From: Pseudanabaena sp.
GTDB lineage: Bacteria > Cyanobacteriota > Cyanobacteriia > Pseudanabaenales > Pseudanabaenaceae
Direction of reading: 5' to 3'
Assembly: GCA_003249035.1 (NCBI GenBank)
Contig: QBMK01000016.1
Location: 21,519 to 85,518, forward strand
Length of the DNA: 64,000 nt
Part shown: in pieces, positions 35,068-44,095 of the stretch
Layout of the letters: every line of letters starts with the position of its first letter
Numbering within the stretch: position 1 is the first letter of the stretch
Translations under genes and position numbers: made by a program
Notes under the pieces: generated by a model
What the model was told of the DNA's origin: nothing
The model's input: the letters and a program-made list of their open reading frames with translations, nothing else
Databases searched by the model: none

Positions 35068-36342
35068 TTATTTGCTTGCTATAGCATTAATCACTATTGC
35101 GGCTAGTTTACTTGCTGCTCCTGCTTCTCCACATACGGCTTTTAGGCGATCGCGCATTTTTGCTAATTCATCTGGATGATCGAGATAGAACAAAATTTCG
35201 GTGACAACTTGCGTAGGCATAAGCAATCCTAAATGTTCTGGGACAATCTCTTCGCCAGCCCAAATATTCGGCCAAGATAATAACTGACCTTTCTTTTGAA
35301 TTTGTGAAATTAGTACTGCGTTAATTAAAACGCTGAGAAACTTACCCAAAAGTGGCGCAGAAGCAAGTAGCCCCAGCAATCCATCCCATCCTACTTTTGT
35401 TTCCACAAAATTCGTGGGTAATAAAACTAACATCGGTTGATTAAGAGCTGCTAGCTCGGCAGTATTAGCGCCAACAGTAGTAATACAGAGTTGACAGCTT
35501 TTAATGAGTTTATGGGCAGGGAATTCGCGATAAATCTTAATTACAGTGCCTTTGGCAGTTACCAAATTTCCGTCAAATATGTCTGCCGTGGCGCCATCAC
35601 TATCGGCAGTTGGAAAGCTAGTTTGAGCGTATTTGGCTAGGGTCTCGGGAGTAGTCGTTGGCGCTAGGACGATCGCTAATTCCAGATCGGGACGTTTTTG
35701 TTTGAGAATATCGGCGATCGCTACAACTATAGGCACACCGACCTGTAATTTGTGTCCTTTTGAGCCAGGCATAAAGCAAATTCTCTTGGCTGGGACAGAG
35801 ATACTTAATTCATCCTGACCCACCTGATCAACCATCAAATCACCAATCATCGTAGCTTTTGCCCGAAATTTTGAAGGAATCTTATCGATGATTGCCTGAT
35901 TACGCACAGCAAATAAATCCGCCCAGCGATACCATCTAGCTTCCCATTCTGCATAAATTAAAGTTTTGTAACCAAGACGCTTAGCGATCGCCACCGCAAA
36001 AAACTGATCCCCGCCCAAAAAAATTACAATACCTTGCTTAGCCCATTCCCAGTTAGGAGTTTTGCCCCACAACAAAAAATCGAAAAACTGATCCTGTGGC
36101 AATACACGATTTACATTAGGAAAACTTTGGACTAGCTGTGCTTCCTTACCACTGGCATTCTGGCAGGGTGAGAGTACGACCGAGATTCGCGTTTTTTGAG
36201 TACTAGTTAAGTCTGGTTGCGATCGCTGTGCTATTTCTAAGGCTTTAAGAAAAGGAAATACCCATGTCGTTAACTCCCCAGGAGCATTCGACAGAATTAA
36301 AATATCTGTGGAAATATCCTTGGTTTGAGGAATGTTAGCCAT
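35068..36342 (-). CDS. LpxB-like lipid-A-disaccharide synthase-related glycosyltransferase
   Basis: A 424-residue protein of the cyanobacterial LpxB-related family. It starts with DILILSNAPGELTTWVFPFL, then FLGGDQFFAVAIAKRL and AEWEARWYRW, and contains ICFMPGSKG and ITTVGANTAELAALNQPMLVLLP, the latter being the sugar-nucleotide-type region of GT-B enzymes. True LpxB is usually shorter and has different N-terminal motifs, so the substrate is uncertain. The longer frame starts at an ATG inside a hairpin (36348-36402); the ATG at 36342 is preferred. Confidence 0.8.
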   Translation of the reverse strand: MANIPQTKDISTDILILSNAPGELTTWVFPFLKALEIAQRSQPDLTSTQKTRISVVLSPCQNASGKEAQLVQSFPNVNRVLPQDQFFDFLLWGKTPNWEWAKQGIVIFLGGDQFFAVAIAKRLGYKTLIYAEWEARWYRWADLFAVRNQAIIDKIPSKFRAKATMIGDLMVDQVGQDELSISVPAKRICFMPGSKGHKLQVGVPIVVAIADILKQKRPDLELAIVLAPTTTPETLAKYAQTSFPTADSDGATADIFDGNLVTAKGTVIKIYREFPAHKLIKSCQLCITTVGANTAELAALNQPMLVLLPTNFVETKVGWDGLLGLLASAPLLGKFLSVLINAVLISQIQKKGQLLSWPNIWAGEEIVPEHLGLLMPTQVVTEILFYLDHPDELAKMRDRLKAVCGEAGAASKLAAIVINAIASK

Positions 36343-36347
36343 TGTTA

Positions 36348-36402
36348 GTAAACCCATAAAGTAGACAGAAAACTTCTCACTATCTCTACTTTATGGGTTT
36401 AC
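36348..36402. other. Hairpin at the start of the LpxB-like gene, 18 bp stem
   Basis: Perfect 18-nt arms (GTAAACCCATAAAGTAGA) with a 19-nt loop, immediately upstream of the gene start in the divergent gap with btpA. Confidence 0.65.
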
Positions 36403-36431
36403 GTAGCTAGGCACAATTAAATATAAAAAAA

Positions 36432-36472
36432 CAAAATCTGTACCGCCCGCTACGCGGGCGGTACAGATTTTG
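36432..36472. other. Hairpin in divergent gap, 19 bp stem with TAC loop
   Basis: Perfect 19-nt arms (CAAAATCTGTACCGCCCGC). Outer flanks CACAATTAA...TTAATTGTG can extend the stem imperfectly. It lies between the divergent LpxB-like and btpA genes. Confidence 0.65.
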
Positions 36473-36621
36473 CGTCAGGTTTTTTAATTGTGCCAAGTTA
36501 CTTATTGCCAGAAATTGAAATGACGGGATCGAATTCACGATAAAATTATGCACTCATAATCAAGTTAAATTAAGAGCAAGTCACTCAGCTTTTTACCCAA
36601 ATTTTTATAAACGTCACGCAT

Positions 36622-37488
36622 GTGGATTTAAGTAGTTTATTTGATACGCCCAAGCCTGTAATTGGGGTCATCCATCTTTTGCCGTTGCCTACTTCGCCTC
36701 GTTGGGGGAGCAGCCTTAAAGAGGTAATTGATCGCGCAGAGCAGGAAGCTACAGCACTCGCCGCAGGTGGAGTGCATGGAATTATTGTAGAGAATTTTTT
36801 TGATGCTCCGTTTACCAAAGAACGCGTCGATCCTGCTGTGGTCAGTTCCATGAGCCTAGTTGTCCATCGCGTCAAGCAGATGGTTGGCGTTCCTGTCGGC
36901 ATAAATGTCTTGAGGAATGATGGTCATAGTGCTTTAGCGATCGCTTCCTGTGTTGGGGCTAAGTTTATTCGGGTCAATGTCCTGATGGGCGTAATGGCAA
37001 CCGATCAAGGCATTATCGAAGGGGATGCCTACAAACTTTTACGATATCGTCGTGAACTAGGCTCAGATGTAAAAATCTTTGCTGATGTTTTGGTGAAGCA
37101 CGCTCAGCCCATTTCAGTTCCGCAGATTTCTGCCGCAGTTCACGATACGATTCATCGAGGACTTGCTGATGCGGTCATTTTATCTGGATGGGCAACGGGG
37201 CATCCACCGACATCAGAAGATCTCAAAGAAGCAAAAATTGCCTGTGGTGATACGCCCCTATTTGTTGGCTCTGGTGCAACATGGGACAATGTGCCGCAGT
37301 TGATGGAATATGCAGACGGCGTAATTGTCTCTAGCTCGCTCAAGCGTAATGGTCAGATCCAACAGGCGATCGATCCGATTAGGGTCAGCCGCTTTGTCGA
37401 TGCAGTGCGGTTAGATATTGCCAATAAAAAAAATAAACATATTGCCGAAGAGCAAATATTGCGATCGCCACCGATATCAATTGGTTAG
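36622..37488 (+). CDS. btpA: Photosystem I biogenesis protein BtpA
   Basis: BtpA is a peripheral thylakoid protein needed to keep photosystem I stable in Synechocystis. The 288-residue TIM-barrel-like sequence has GVIHLLPLPTSPRWG near the start, GVHGIIVENFFDAPF, GINVLRNDGHSALAIA, FIRVNVLMGVMATDQG and ILSGWATGHPP, all typical. The gene starts at a GTG (36622) as no in-frame ATG precedes the conserved N-terminus. The VKOR gene is 72 bp downstream on the same strand; both relate to photosystem assembly. Confidence 0.93.
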   Translation: MDLSSLFDTPKPVIGVIHLLPLPTSPRWGSSLKEVIDRAEQEATALAAGGVHGIIVENFFDAPFTKERVDPAVVSSMSLVVHRVKQMVGVPVGINVLRNDGHSALAIASCVGAKFIRVNVLMGVMATDQGIIEGDAYKLLRYRRELGSDVKIFADVLVKHAQPISVPQISAAVHDTIHRGLADAVILSGWATGHPPTSEDLKEAKIACGDTPLFVGSGATWDNVPQLMEYADGVIVSSSLKRNGQIQQAIDPIRVSRFVDAVRLDIANKKNKHIAEEQILRSPPISIG

Positions 37489-37560
37489 AATCTTATAATT
37501 GACATCCAGCTCGCTTTGCAGTGTGATTGTTAAAAGTTTTATTATTCAGGCAGGTACAAA

Positions 37561-38460
37561 TTGTCAGGAACAGCTACAAGAAAACGATCTGAGCCTTGGT
37601 TGCATCGGTGGTCGCGCCCTGCGATCGTCGCTTTGTCTCTATTTGGCTTTTCTCTGGTAACTTATTTGACCGTAATTCACTTTTTTGGACAGAAAGTCGC
37701 ACTTTGCGATGTCCAAGGCAGTGGCTGTGATTTAGTGCTCAGTAGTGAATACGCCAAGATTTTTGGTATTCCTTTAACAATTTTTGGTGCTTTGGGCTAT
37801 CTCACCATAGGACTCTTAGCTGGATTGCCATTGATTGTGAAGAAAGATGCTCCCAAGGAGCAAGCGCAAATCAAGGAAGTAGCAAATTTCTTGCTGTTCA
37901 TGGTGTCCTCGTCAACTTTTGTCTTTAGCGGCTACCTGCTGTATCTTCTCTCATCGGGACAGATCGGTGGGCAGCCTCAGGTTTGTCTGTACTGCATATC
38001 CTCCGCCGTTACCATGACTACAATTTGGTTACTCACGGTATTTGGTAATGCTTGGAAAGATGTGGGCAATCTCTTCTTTACAGGTGCGATCGTAGCGATC
38101 GTGACGCTGACGGGAACTTTAGTTATTTATGGTAGCCAAGGTAAACTCTCAGCCCAGAGCAACACGTTTGCGGGACGTTTAGCTCAGCACTTAACTGCAA
38201 CCAATGCCAAGATGTACGGCGCATATTGGTGTCCGCATTGTTTAGATCAAAAGAAAAAGTTTGGCGAGGCTCAAAAATTAATTCCCTATGTGGAATGTGC
38301 GCCTAATGCTCCTAATGGGGTAAAGTCACAAACTGCATTATGCGAACAGAAAGGAATTAAGGGATTTCCCACTTGGGAGATCAATGGCAAAATGCTCTCA
38401 GGTGAGCGTACTTTAGTTGAATTAGCCAATGAGTCTGGTTTTACAGGTGCTCGAGACTAA
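37561..38460 (+). CDS. VKOR family protein fused to thioredoxin-like domain (LTO1-like)
   Basis: A 299-residue membrane oxidoreductase that forms disulfides in the periplasm or thylakoid lumen. It has a cytoplasmic N-terminus, then about five membrane segments with loop cysteines (ALCDVQGSGCDLVLSSEY) and the active CLYC motif. A C-terminal thioredoxin-like domain with YWCPHCLDQKKKFGEA and a second cysteine pair follows. This fusion is the cyanobacterial/plant LTO1 form, needed for photosystem II assembly in plants. The start is a TTG, with AGGCAGG-type ribosome site upstream. It follows btpA on the same strand, and a terminator hairpin follows it. Confidence 0.9.
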   Translation: MSGTATRKRSEPWLHRWSRPAIVALSLFGFSLVTYLTVIHFFGQKVALCDVQGSGCDLVLSSEYAKIFGIPLTIFGALGYLTIGLLAGLPLIVKKDAPKEQAQIKEVANFLLFMVSSSTFVFSGYLLYLLSSGQIGGQPQVCLYCISSAVTMTTIWLLTVFGNAWKDVGNLFFTGAIVAIVTLTGTLVIYGSQGKLSAQSNTFAGRLAQHLTATNAKMYGAYWCPHCLDQKKKFGEAQKLIPYVECAPNAPNGVKSQTALCEQKGIKGFPTWEINGKMLSGERTLVELANESGFTGARD

Positions 38461-38464
38461 ATCC

Positions 38465-38495
38465 AAAAAAGAGAGTGCAAAGCACTCTCTTTTTT
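38465..38495. terminator. Terminator hairpin, 14 bp stem with AAA loop
   Basis: AAAAAAGAGAGTGC and its complement flank AAA, between the convergent stops of the VKOR gene and the solute-binding protein gene. Confidence 0.85.
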
Positions 38496-39369
38496 ATAAG
38501 CCCCAATAATTTGCTCTTTCTTCTAGCCATCCATTTTTGCGCCATTTCTCGACAACATCAAAGACCCGATCGCGTAGATCTAGATATTGCAAACCACGCG
38601 GCAAGGCGATCGCTAAGCTATGAACTGCAAGAGGTTTCCCAATGATTTCATAGTCAGGATGATCTTTGAGCCATTGTGTAAGACTCGTGCGATCGCCTAC
38701 AAAAGCTTTAAGTTTGTTTGATTGCAAAGCACCTAAACCATCTGCATAGGAATTGACACCAATAATCGTTGCTTTGGGAAATTGCGATTGGATTGCGGCG
38801 ATCGCGGCTGAATTTTTGAGAACACCGATTGCTGATTGTTGCCTAAGATCTTGAGAGGTTATGCCGCGCTTGGCGATCACAATTATGCTGTCAGTGTAAT
38901 AGGGGAGCGAAAAATCAATTAGGCGCGAACGATTGTTAGTGAGAGTAATTTGGGCAATCGCTAGATCTACTTGGTTGGTTTGTAATGCTGCTAGGCGATC
39001 GCGATTTTTTAATGGCACTAATTCAATTTGGAGATTTAGCTCTTTTGCTAATTCACGAGCAATATCAATTTCTAGTCCCGACAATTTGCCACTGCGATCG
39101 CGAAATCCTAACGGCGGCAAATTATCTTTGACCCCAACAATTAATTTACCTCGTTTTTGAATTGTATTTAAAGCATTAAACTCCTGTGCGATCGAAGCCT
39201 TATTTATCGCCAAAAGATCTAGATGACTTCCTAAACTGAATAAGAAGATCGTGGTTAGAGATGATTTTAAAATTGATGATATTGCTGACAAGAAATCAAG
39301 ATGCTGGATTCCTCTATATTTAGAAATGGCTCTTTTCTCAACTTGTTTCACGCAAAAGTATCTCCCCAA
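38494..39369 (-). CDS. ABC-type amino-acid-binding-like protein (SBP family 3)
   Basis: A 291-residue extracytoplasmic solute-binding protein. An N-terminal hydrophobic stretch (about 27-50, SAISSILKSSLTTIFLFSL) is the probable export signal or anchor. The mature region has GKLIVGVKDNLPPLGFRDRSGKLSGLEIDIARELA, typical of family 3 binding proteins, then LQTNQVDLAIAQITLTNNRSRLIDFSLPYYTD and a C-terminal segment with WRKNGWLEERANYWG. Ligand unknown, probably an amino acid. No transporter subunits lie next to it. Confidence 0.85.
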   Translation of the reverse strand: MGRYFCVKQVEKRAISKYRGIQHLDFLSAISSILKSSLTTIFLFSLGSHLDLLAINKASIAQEFNALNTIQKRGKLIVGVKDNLPPLGFRDRSGKLSGLEIDIARELAKELNLQIELVPLKNRDRLAALQTNQVDLAIAQITLTNNRSRLIDFSLPYYTDSIIVIAKRGITSQDLRQQSAIGVLKNSAAIAAIQSQFPKATIIGVNSYADGLGALQSNKLKAFVGDRTSLTQWLKDHPDYEIIGKPLAVHSLAIALPRGLQYLDLRDRVFDVVEKWRKNGWLEERANYWGL

Positions 39370-39524
39370 ATATTTAAGTCAGACTTGTAAAACACATTAA
39401 TAAACCCATTTAGAAATCTATTCGATTTTCATGCATTAATCTTAATTTGATTAGGCGATCGCTGCAAAAAAGTTACTATAGAGTCAATATTTCGACGCTA
39501 TGTCCTACGGGGTTAATTTACGGC

Positions 39525-40106
39525 ATGGGTGTAGAGATTTGTTTTGATGGTTATTTAAGGTCGATTGTAAACACTCACCAGAAATGGCAGGAGTGTTATA
39601 CGCCAACGGATGCGAAAGGTAAAGATTCAGCAAAGGTTGAGCGCGATCGCATTGCACCTGCTTTTTTTGATTTCGGCTTAATGGTACAGACGGTGGAGCC
39701 GTCAAAGGCTGAGCAGGAAAGAGAATTAGAGGGCGATCGCGAAAAGGAGGAAAAAATCGAGAGGTTGCCAGTACTGGAGGGGATCTGTAAGTATGCGGCG
39801 GAGCATGTGTTGCTGGTGGGTAGACCAGGATCGGGGAAGTCTACAGCTTTAGCGCGGTTGTTGTTGCAGGAGACGGAAAATGCGCTAAGCGATCGCAACG
39901 CGAAAATCCCTGTATTGGTGGAGTTGCGGTATTTGCCCTCGGAGGCGAATGAGGCGTCTGTATGCGATCGCATTCTTGCTTTTATTCACAAACACGATCC
40001 TGCTTTGGATATCGATGAGGCGGGGATTAAAAACAAGAATATTTTGTGCATATTGAATGTGTTAGATTCTATTTATAAAGTTAGTGAGTTGAATTATGAT
40101 TCTTGA
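39525..40106 (+). pseudogene. Truncated NACHT-type NTPase
   Basis: A fragment of about 193 residues. The N-terminus MGVEICFDGYLRSIVNTHQK and CYTPTDAKGK resembles cyanobacterial NACHT proteins. Walker A is GRPGSGKST (99-107) after AAEHVLLV, and NAKIPVLVELRYL follows, as in NACHT domains. Real members continue for several hundred residues with Walker B and repeats; here the sequence changes after about residue 170 (EAGIKNKN) to unrelated AT-rich text and stops, overlapping the helicase start by 11 bp. It is probably a remnant cut by recombination, though it could still be translated. Confidence 0.75.
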
Positions 40107-42615
40107 TTTTAATAAACTTGGTGGTGGAGACAGATTCGATATAGCAACTTCTCCAAGAGAAATATTTGTATCTTTACCCAATAAAAAAGAAGATAAATTT
40201 GAATACCCTAGAGACGTTCAATCGCAAGTATGGGGGAAATGGCATCAAAGAAGAAATGATAAAGATATTGTCATAAAAATGAATACGGGCAGTGGGAAAA
40301 CTATAGTTGGTTTAGTAATTTTAAAGAGTTGCCTAAATGAACGAAAAGGACCTGCTGTATATGTAGTACCTGACAATTATCTAGTTCAACAAGTATCCAG
40401 TGAGGCAAGAGATATTGGGATAGAAATAACGGAAGATCATCTATCTCCTAGATTTCAATCCGGAAAAGCCATTTTAATCATTAATATACAAAAACTGGTT
40501 AATGGGAAATCTGTTTTTGGTGTTGGCAGTGATGGCATTAAGATTAAAATTTGTAGTCTTTTGATTGATGATGCACATGCTTGTCTAGATACTATTGAAG
40601 AACAGTTCACATTAACCATTGATATCAATAATCCTGCATACACCGCTATATATAAATGCGTTAAAGAGTCTTTGCATTCTCAATCTGAAGATAAAGCCTA
40701 TGAAATTGAGAATCAAACTTATGCCTACATGCAAGTCCCATTTTGGAATTGGCAATCTAAGGTTTCAGAAGTATTCAGAATATTAAGTAATGCCTATGCT
40801 TCTGTAAATAATGATTGGTTAAAATTTAAGTGGCAACTAGTAAAGGAATATCTCAAATTATCAAGATGTGTAGTATCGTCTAAAAAAATAGAGATTACAC
40901 CTCATTTCATTCCTATCAATGTAATCCCTAGTATTAGGAATGCTCAAAGAAGAATATTTATGACTGCAACTTTGGTGAATGACACTATTCTTACAAGTCA
41001 CTTTGGTATTACCGATAGCACTTCAATTACTCAAGCTATTGTACCTGATTCAGCAGGTGACATCGGAGATAGGATGATTCTCATGCCTCAGGTAATTAAT
41101 CCAGATATAAAAGATGAGGAAATCAAGGATTTATGTAAGGAAATATCACAAAGAGTTAATGTTGTTGTAATTGTCCCATCTAAAGAAAGAGCTAAATTCT
41201 GGAAGGATAAAGCTGATTTGATTCTCGATAGAGAGAACTTAAATGATGGTGTGACTAGGCTAAGAGGAAATCAAAAAGTTGGTTTAGTAATACTCATTAA
41301 TCGCTACGATGGTGTTGATTTGCCCAAATCTTCTTGTCGGTTACTAGTTATTGATGGAGTTCCTAATATTAGTCCAGAGATTGACAAGATTAATTCTGTT
41401 TTTCTTGCCGAAAGTTCTCTTAAACAATATCAGCTTATTCAGAAGATTGAACAAGGAATGGGAAGAGGAGTTCGTTCTAGTGAAGACTATTGCGTTGTTT
41501 TTTTGATGGGGCAAGCATTGATCAGTCAGATATATGTTGATAATGGAATGCAATTATTTTCCCCTGCAACAAAAGCTCAGTTGGAACTCTCAGATGATAT
41601 ATCAGAACAACTTCGAGATAAGGGTTTGAATAAAATCAAAGAAGTTATGATGTATTGCTTAGACAGAAATTCTAATTGGGTGTCTACTAGCAAAGGTAAA
41701 TTAGCCTCTTTATCTTATGGAGACTCGTGCCAAGCAAACTCTTTGATAATTAGACAAAGAAAAGCCTTTGACCATGCATATATAAAAAATTTTACTGAGG
41801 CAACTCAAGAGCTTCTAGAGGCTGTTAATGAAGTTGAATCCAATGATAAATCACTAAAAGGTTATCTAAAGCAGTGCTTGGCTGAATATATAAATTTCTA
41901 TGACCCTGTAGAAGCACAGAAGACTCTTATATCAGCAGTAAAGGATAATCCTAATCTAATCAAGCCCATTGAAGGAATTGCCTATCACAAACTTGAATCA
42001 CCTTCTTTGGAACAGGCAAGATCTTGCGTAAATTACTTACAACAAAAATTCACTTCCAATCCCAATAAAATTCTTGTATCAATAAATAGTTTGTTAGCAT
42101 CTCTAATCTTTAAGCCAGAAACTGCTAATGAATTTGAAGAATCAATGAAAAAACTTGCTTGCTACATTGGATTTTTAAGTCAAAGACCAGAGCAAGAGGC
42201 AAAAAATGGTGGTCCTGATGTTTTATGGTCTGTTGGCAACCAAAAATATTTTGTTATCGAGTGTAAAAACGGAGCTACAACTGACAGAATTAGTAAAGAT
42301 TACTGTAATCAGCTCAATGGATCAGGTGAGTGGTTTTTAAGGACATACGATCATACATCCAAATTTACACCCATTTTAATTCATCCATCCAAGTACTTTG
42401 ATTTTGATGCTTCGCCTAATCAAAATACACGAATCATTGATTTGGACAAACTTGATTTTCTGCGTAAGAATATACATGATTTCTTTAAATCTATATGCTC
42501 AGAAAATAGAATTAATGAAAAAGATATTAGAGAGAGGCTTATAACTTACAAGTTGACATCTGATGCTTTTATTGAAACTTATACAACTCGATATTTTATT
42601 AATAAGAGTAAATAA
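40096..42615 (+). CDS. SF2 helicase fused to PD-(D/E)xK-like nuclease domain
   Basis: An 839-residue protein. Helicase motifs: Walker A MNTGSGKT (62-69), Walker B DDAH (158-161, unusual first Asp), MTAT (289-292) and QGMGRGVR (453-460). The DDAH box and this motif VI resemble XPD/DinG-like SF2 helicases. At the C-terminus, Gly706-Pro-Asp708 and Glu722-Cys-Lys724 form a PD-(D/E)xK core (GGPDVLW ... FVIECKNG). The middle region (about 470-690) is helical and not recognised. The gene is much more AT-rich than its neighbours. A restriction-like or anti-phage role is inferred from the architecture and location. Confidence 0.8.
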   Translation: MILDFNKLGGGDRFDIATSPREIFVSLPNKKEDKFEYPRDVQSQVWGKWHQRRNDKDIVIKMNTGSGKTIVGLVILKSCLNERKGPAVYVVPDNYLVQQVSSEARDIGIEITEDHLSPRFQSGKAILIINIQKLVNGKSVFGVGSDGIKIKICSLLIDDAHACLDTIEEQFTLTIDINNPAYTAIYKCVKESLHSQSEDKAYEIENQTYAYMQVPFWNWQSKVSEVFRILSNAYASVNNDWLKFKWQLVKEYLKLSRCVVSSKKIEITPHFIPINVIPSIRNAQRRIFMTATLVNDTILTSHFGITDSTSITQAIVPDSAGDIGDRMILMPQVINPDIKDEEIKDLCKEISQRVNVVVIVPSKERAKFWKDKADLILDRENLNDGVTRLRGNQKVGLVILINRYDGVDLPKSSCRLLVIDGVPNISPEIDKINSVFLAESSLKQYQLIQKIEQGMGRGVRSSEDYCVVFLMGQALISQIYVDNGMQLFSPATKAQLELSDDISEQLRDKGLNKIKEVMMYCLDRNSNWVSTSKGKLASLSYGDSCQANSLIIRQRKAFDHAYIKNFTEATQELLEAVNEVESNDKSLKGYLKQCLAEYINFYDPVEAQKTLISAVKDNPNLIKPIEGIAYHKLESPSLEQARSCVNYLQQKFTSNPNKILVSINSLLASLIFKPETANEFEESMKKLACYIGFLSQRPEQEAKNGGPDVLWSVGNQKYFVIECKNGATTDRISKDYCNQLNGSGEWFLRTYDHTSKFTPILIHPSKYFDFDASPNQNTRIIDLDKLDFLRKNIHDFFKSICSENRINEKDIRERLITYKLTSDAFIETYTTRYFINKSK

Positions 42616-42813
42616 TTTATTAAAAAGGAGGCTTCAAATCTTCAGCTTTTGCTTTGAAGTCAAAAACTACTGATATCGGTGACAAAAAAGTTGGAGATCT
42701 CTGCATTTAATTTACCAACAATTCATTCGTCTGAGTCTTCTTTTCAACCTTTAAAGCAGAACATTAAGCCAAACCTAAAAAGTAAAATATAGCTATATGC
42801 AGGAGTTTAGACA

Positions 42814-43059
42814 ATGACAACTACTACACAACCCCTAGATACAGAAATCTTGCAAACCATAGCCCAGATGCCAGAATCACTCAAACGAGAAATTCTGCAC
42901 TATGCCAAATATCTCATAGTTAATCACGCGCAAGAAATTACCCAAGATGCACCACCAGCTAGAAAGCGTCGAGTCGGAATTTTAAAAGGTACATTTGTAT
43001 TACCTTTGCCCGATGACTTTGACGAGCCACTAGAAGACTTTAAGGAATATATGGAATGA
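42814..43059 (+). CDS. DUF2281/VapB-like antitoxin
   Basis: An 81-residue protein starting MTTTTQPLDTEILQTIAQMP, with LKREILHYAKYLI and a C-terminal acidic DDFDEPLEDFKEYME. It resembles DUF2281 antitoxins that precede PIN-domain toxins. The C-terminal tail would bind and block the toxin. The stop overlaps the PIN gene start by 4 bp, the usual antitoxin-first order. Confidence 0.8.
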   Translation: MTTTTQPLDTEILQTIAQMPESLKREILHYAKYLIVNHAQEITQDAPPARKRRVGILKGTFVLPLPDDFDEPLEDFKEYME

Positions 43060-43442
43060 GCCAATATCTGCTAGACACCCATACATTTATTTGGCTATCA
43101 GAAAATAGCGATCAACTATCCAGTAAGCTCAAAGATATCATCGAAGAAGCCGATACCGTATATCTCAGCATCGTTAGTCTCTGGGAAATTGCCATCAAGT
43201 TAAATCTCGGCAAATTGTCACTAAAACAAGATTATGAAGCCATTGAAAAAGAACTTGAAGCCTCAGATATTCTATTACTTCCCATCACATTTAGCGACAC
43301 TATCCAAATCCGCGATCTTCCACTACATCACCGCGATCCATTTGACCGAATGTTGATCGCTCAAGCAATCACCAGATCGCTCACTGTGATTAGCCGAGAT
43401 GTCGCCTTCGATGCCTATCCCATTCAACGACTCTGGACATAA
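43056..43442 (+). CDS. vapC: PIN-domain toxin, VapC type
   Basis: A 128-residue ribonuclease toxin of the PIN family. Conserved acidic residues are visible: Asp7 in YLLDTHTFIWL, Glu44 in SLWEIAIK, and Asp94/Asp97 in HHRDPFDRMLIAQA, which chelate the catalytic metal. The domain is full length. It is translationally coupled to the upstream antitoxin gene. Confidence 0.9.
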   Translation: MSQYLLDTHTFIWLSENSDQLSSKLKDIIEEADTVYLSIVSLWEIAIKLNLGKLSLKQDYEAIEKELEASDILLLPITFSDTIQIRDLPLHHRDPFDRMLIAQAITRSLTVISRDVAFDAYPIQRLWT

Positions 43443-43445
43443 ATT

Positions 43446-43758
43446 GTGACACGCATACCAACCCATCGCCCACCAACCCACGCAGGAGAAATGTTGCTAA
43501 GAATTTCTCATTCCGTTGGGATTAACACAGCAAGAACTAGCCAACGCTATTCATGTCCCTTATCAAAGAGTAAATGAAATCATCAATCGCCGCCGAGGTA
43601 TCACCCCAAGCACCGCACTCCGTCTAGCCAAATTCTTTTCCACATCAGCAGACTTCTGGATGAACCTTCAACAATGTTGGGATTTATATCACGCTCAACA
43701 AACAGAAAATGATGAATTGCAAACTATTCAACCGTTAACAACCTTAGCGATCGGCTAA
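43446..43758 (+). pseudogene. HigA-like XRE antitoxin, frameshifted
   Basis: Reading from a GTG at 43446 gives VTRIPTHRPPTHAGEMLLR, the usual N-terminus of HigA antitoxins; the helix-turn-helix (LTQQELANAIHVPYQRVNEI, then STSADFWMNLQQ) lies in another frame from 43516. Restoring two bases (AGAGAATTT instead of AGAATTT) near 43500 would rejoin them, so a 2-nt deletion is likely. The second frame could only start at a TTG without a ribosome site. No HigB toxin gene is next to it. Confidence 0.75.
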
Positions 43759-43783
43759 ATTAAAAATTAGAGAGCAAATCCAC

Positions 43784-43948
43784 TTGAAAACCACAACCAT
43801 CTCTCGCCATGTCATCCGTAACCCTGAAATCCTCTCAGGTGAACCAATTATCGATGGAACCAGAACACCTGTTAGAGCCATTGTTGAAAGCCGAAAAGAT
43901 TTGGTAGCCCGATCGCACAACACAACATTAAACTCAAAACGAAGTTAG
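43784..43948 (+). pseudogene. DUF433 family antitoxin, truncated
   Basis: The frame from TTG at 43784 gives SRHVIRNPEILSGEPIIDGT and RTPVRAIVE, the DUF433 N-terminal consensus. It then loses similarity (after about residue 36) and stops at 43948. A normal member continues through a winged helix-turn-helix. Its usual DUF5615 partner is absent. The following 150 bp up to aroE contain no recognisable gene. Confidence 0.65.
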
Positions 43949-44095
43949 ACATTCCTGCAATGCTTGCGCCATAGCTTCGAGATCGAAATGATAGAGAGAC
44001 TATGCTCAAGCAAGTTTTTTTAAGATCTCCATATTGCTTAGCCTTTAAGCGAAACATTTGTGTCATAGTTTTTTAATTGTGTAAGGTAAGCAACT

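Noticed and set aside
43872..44066. 64-codon minus-strand open frame upstream of aroE
   Set aside because: It crosses the DUF433 remnant antisense and has no known similarity.
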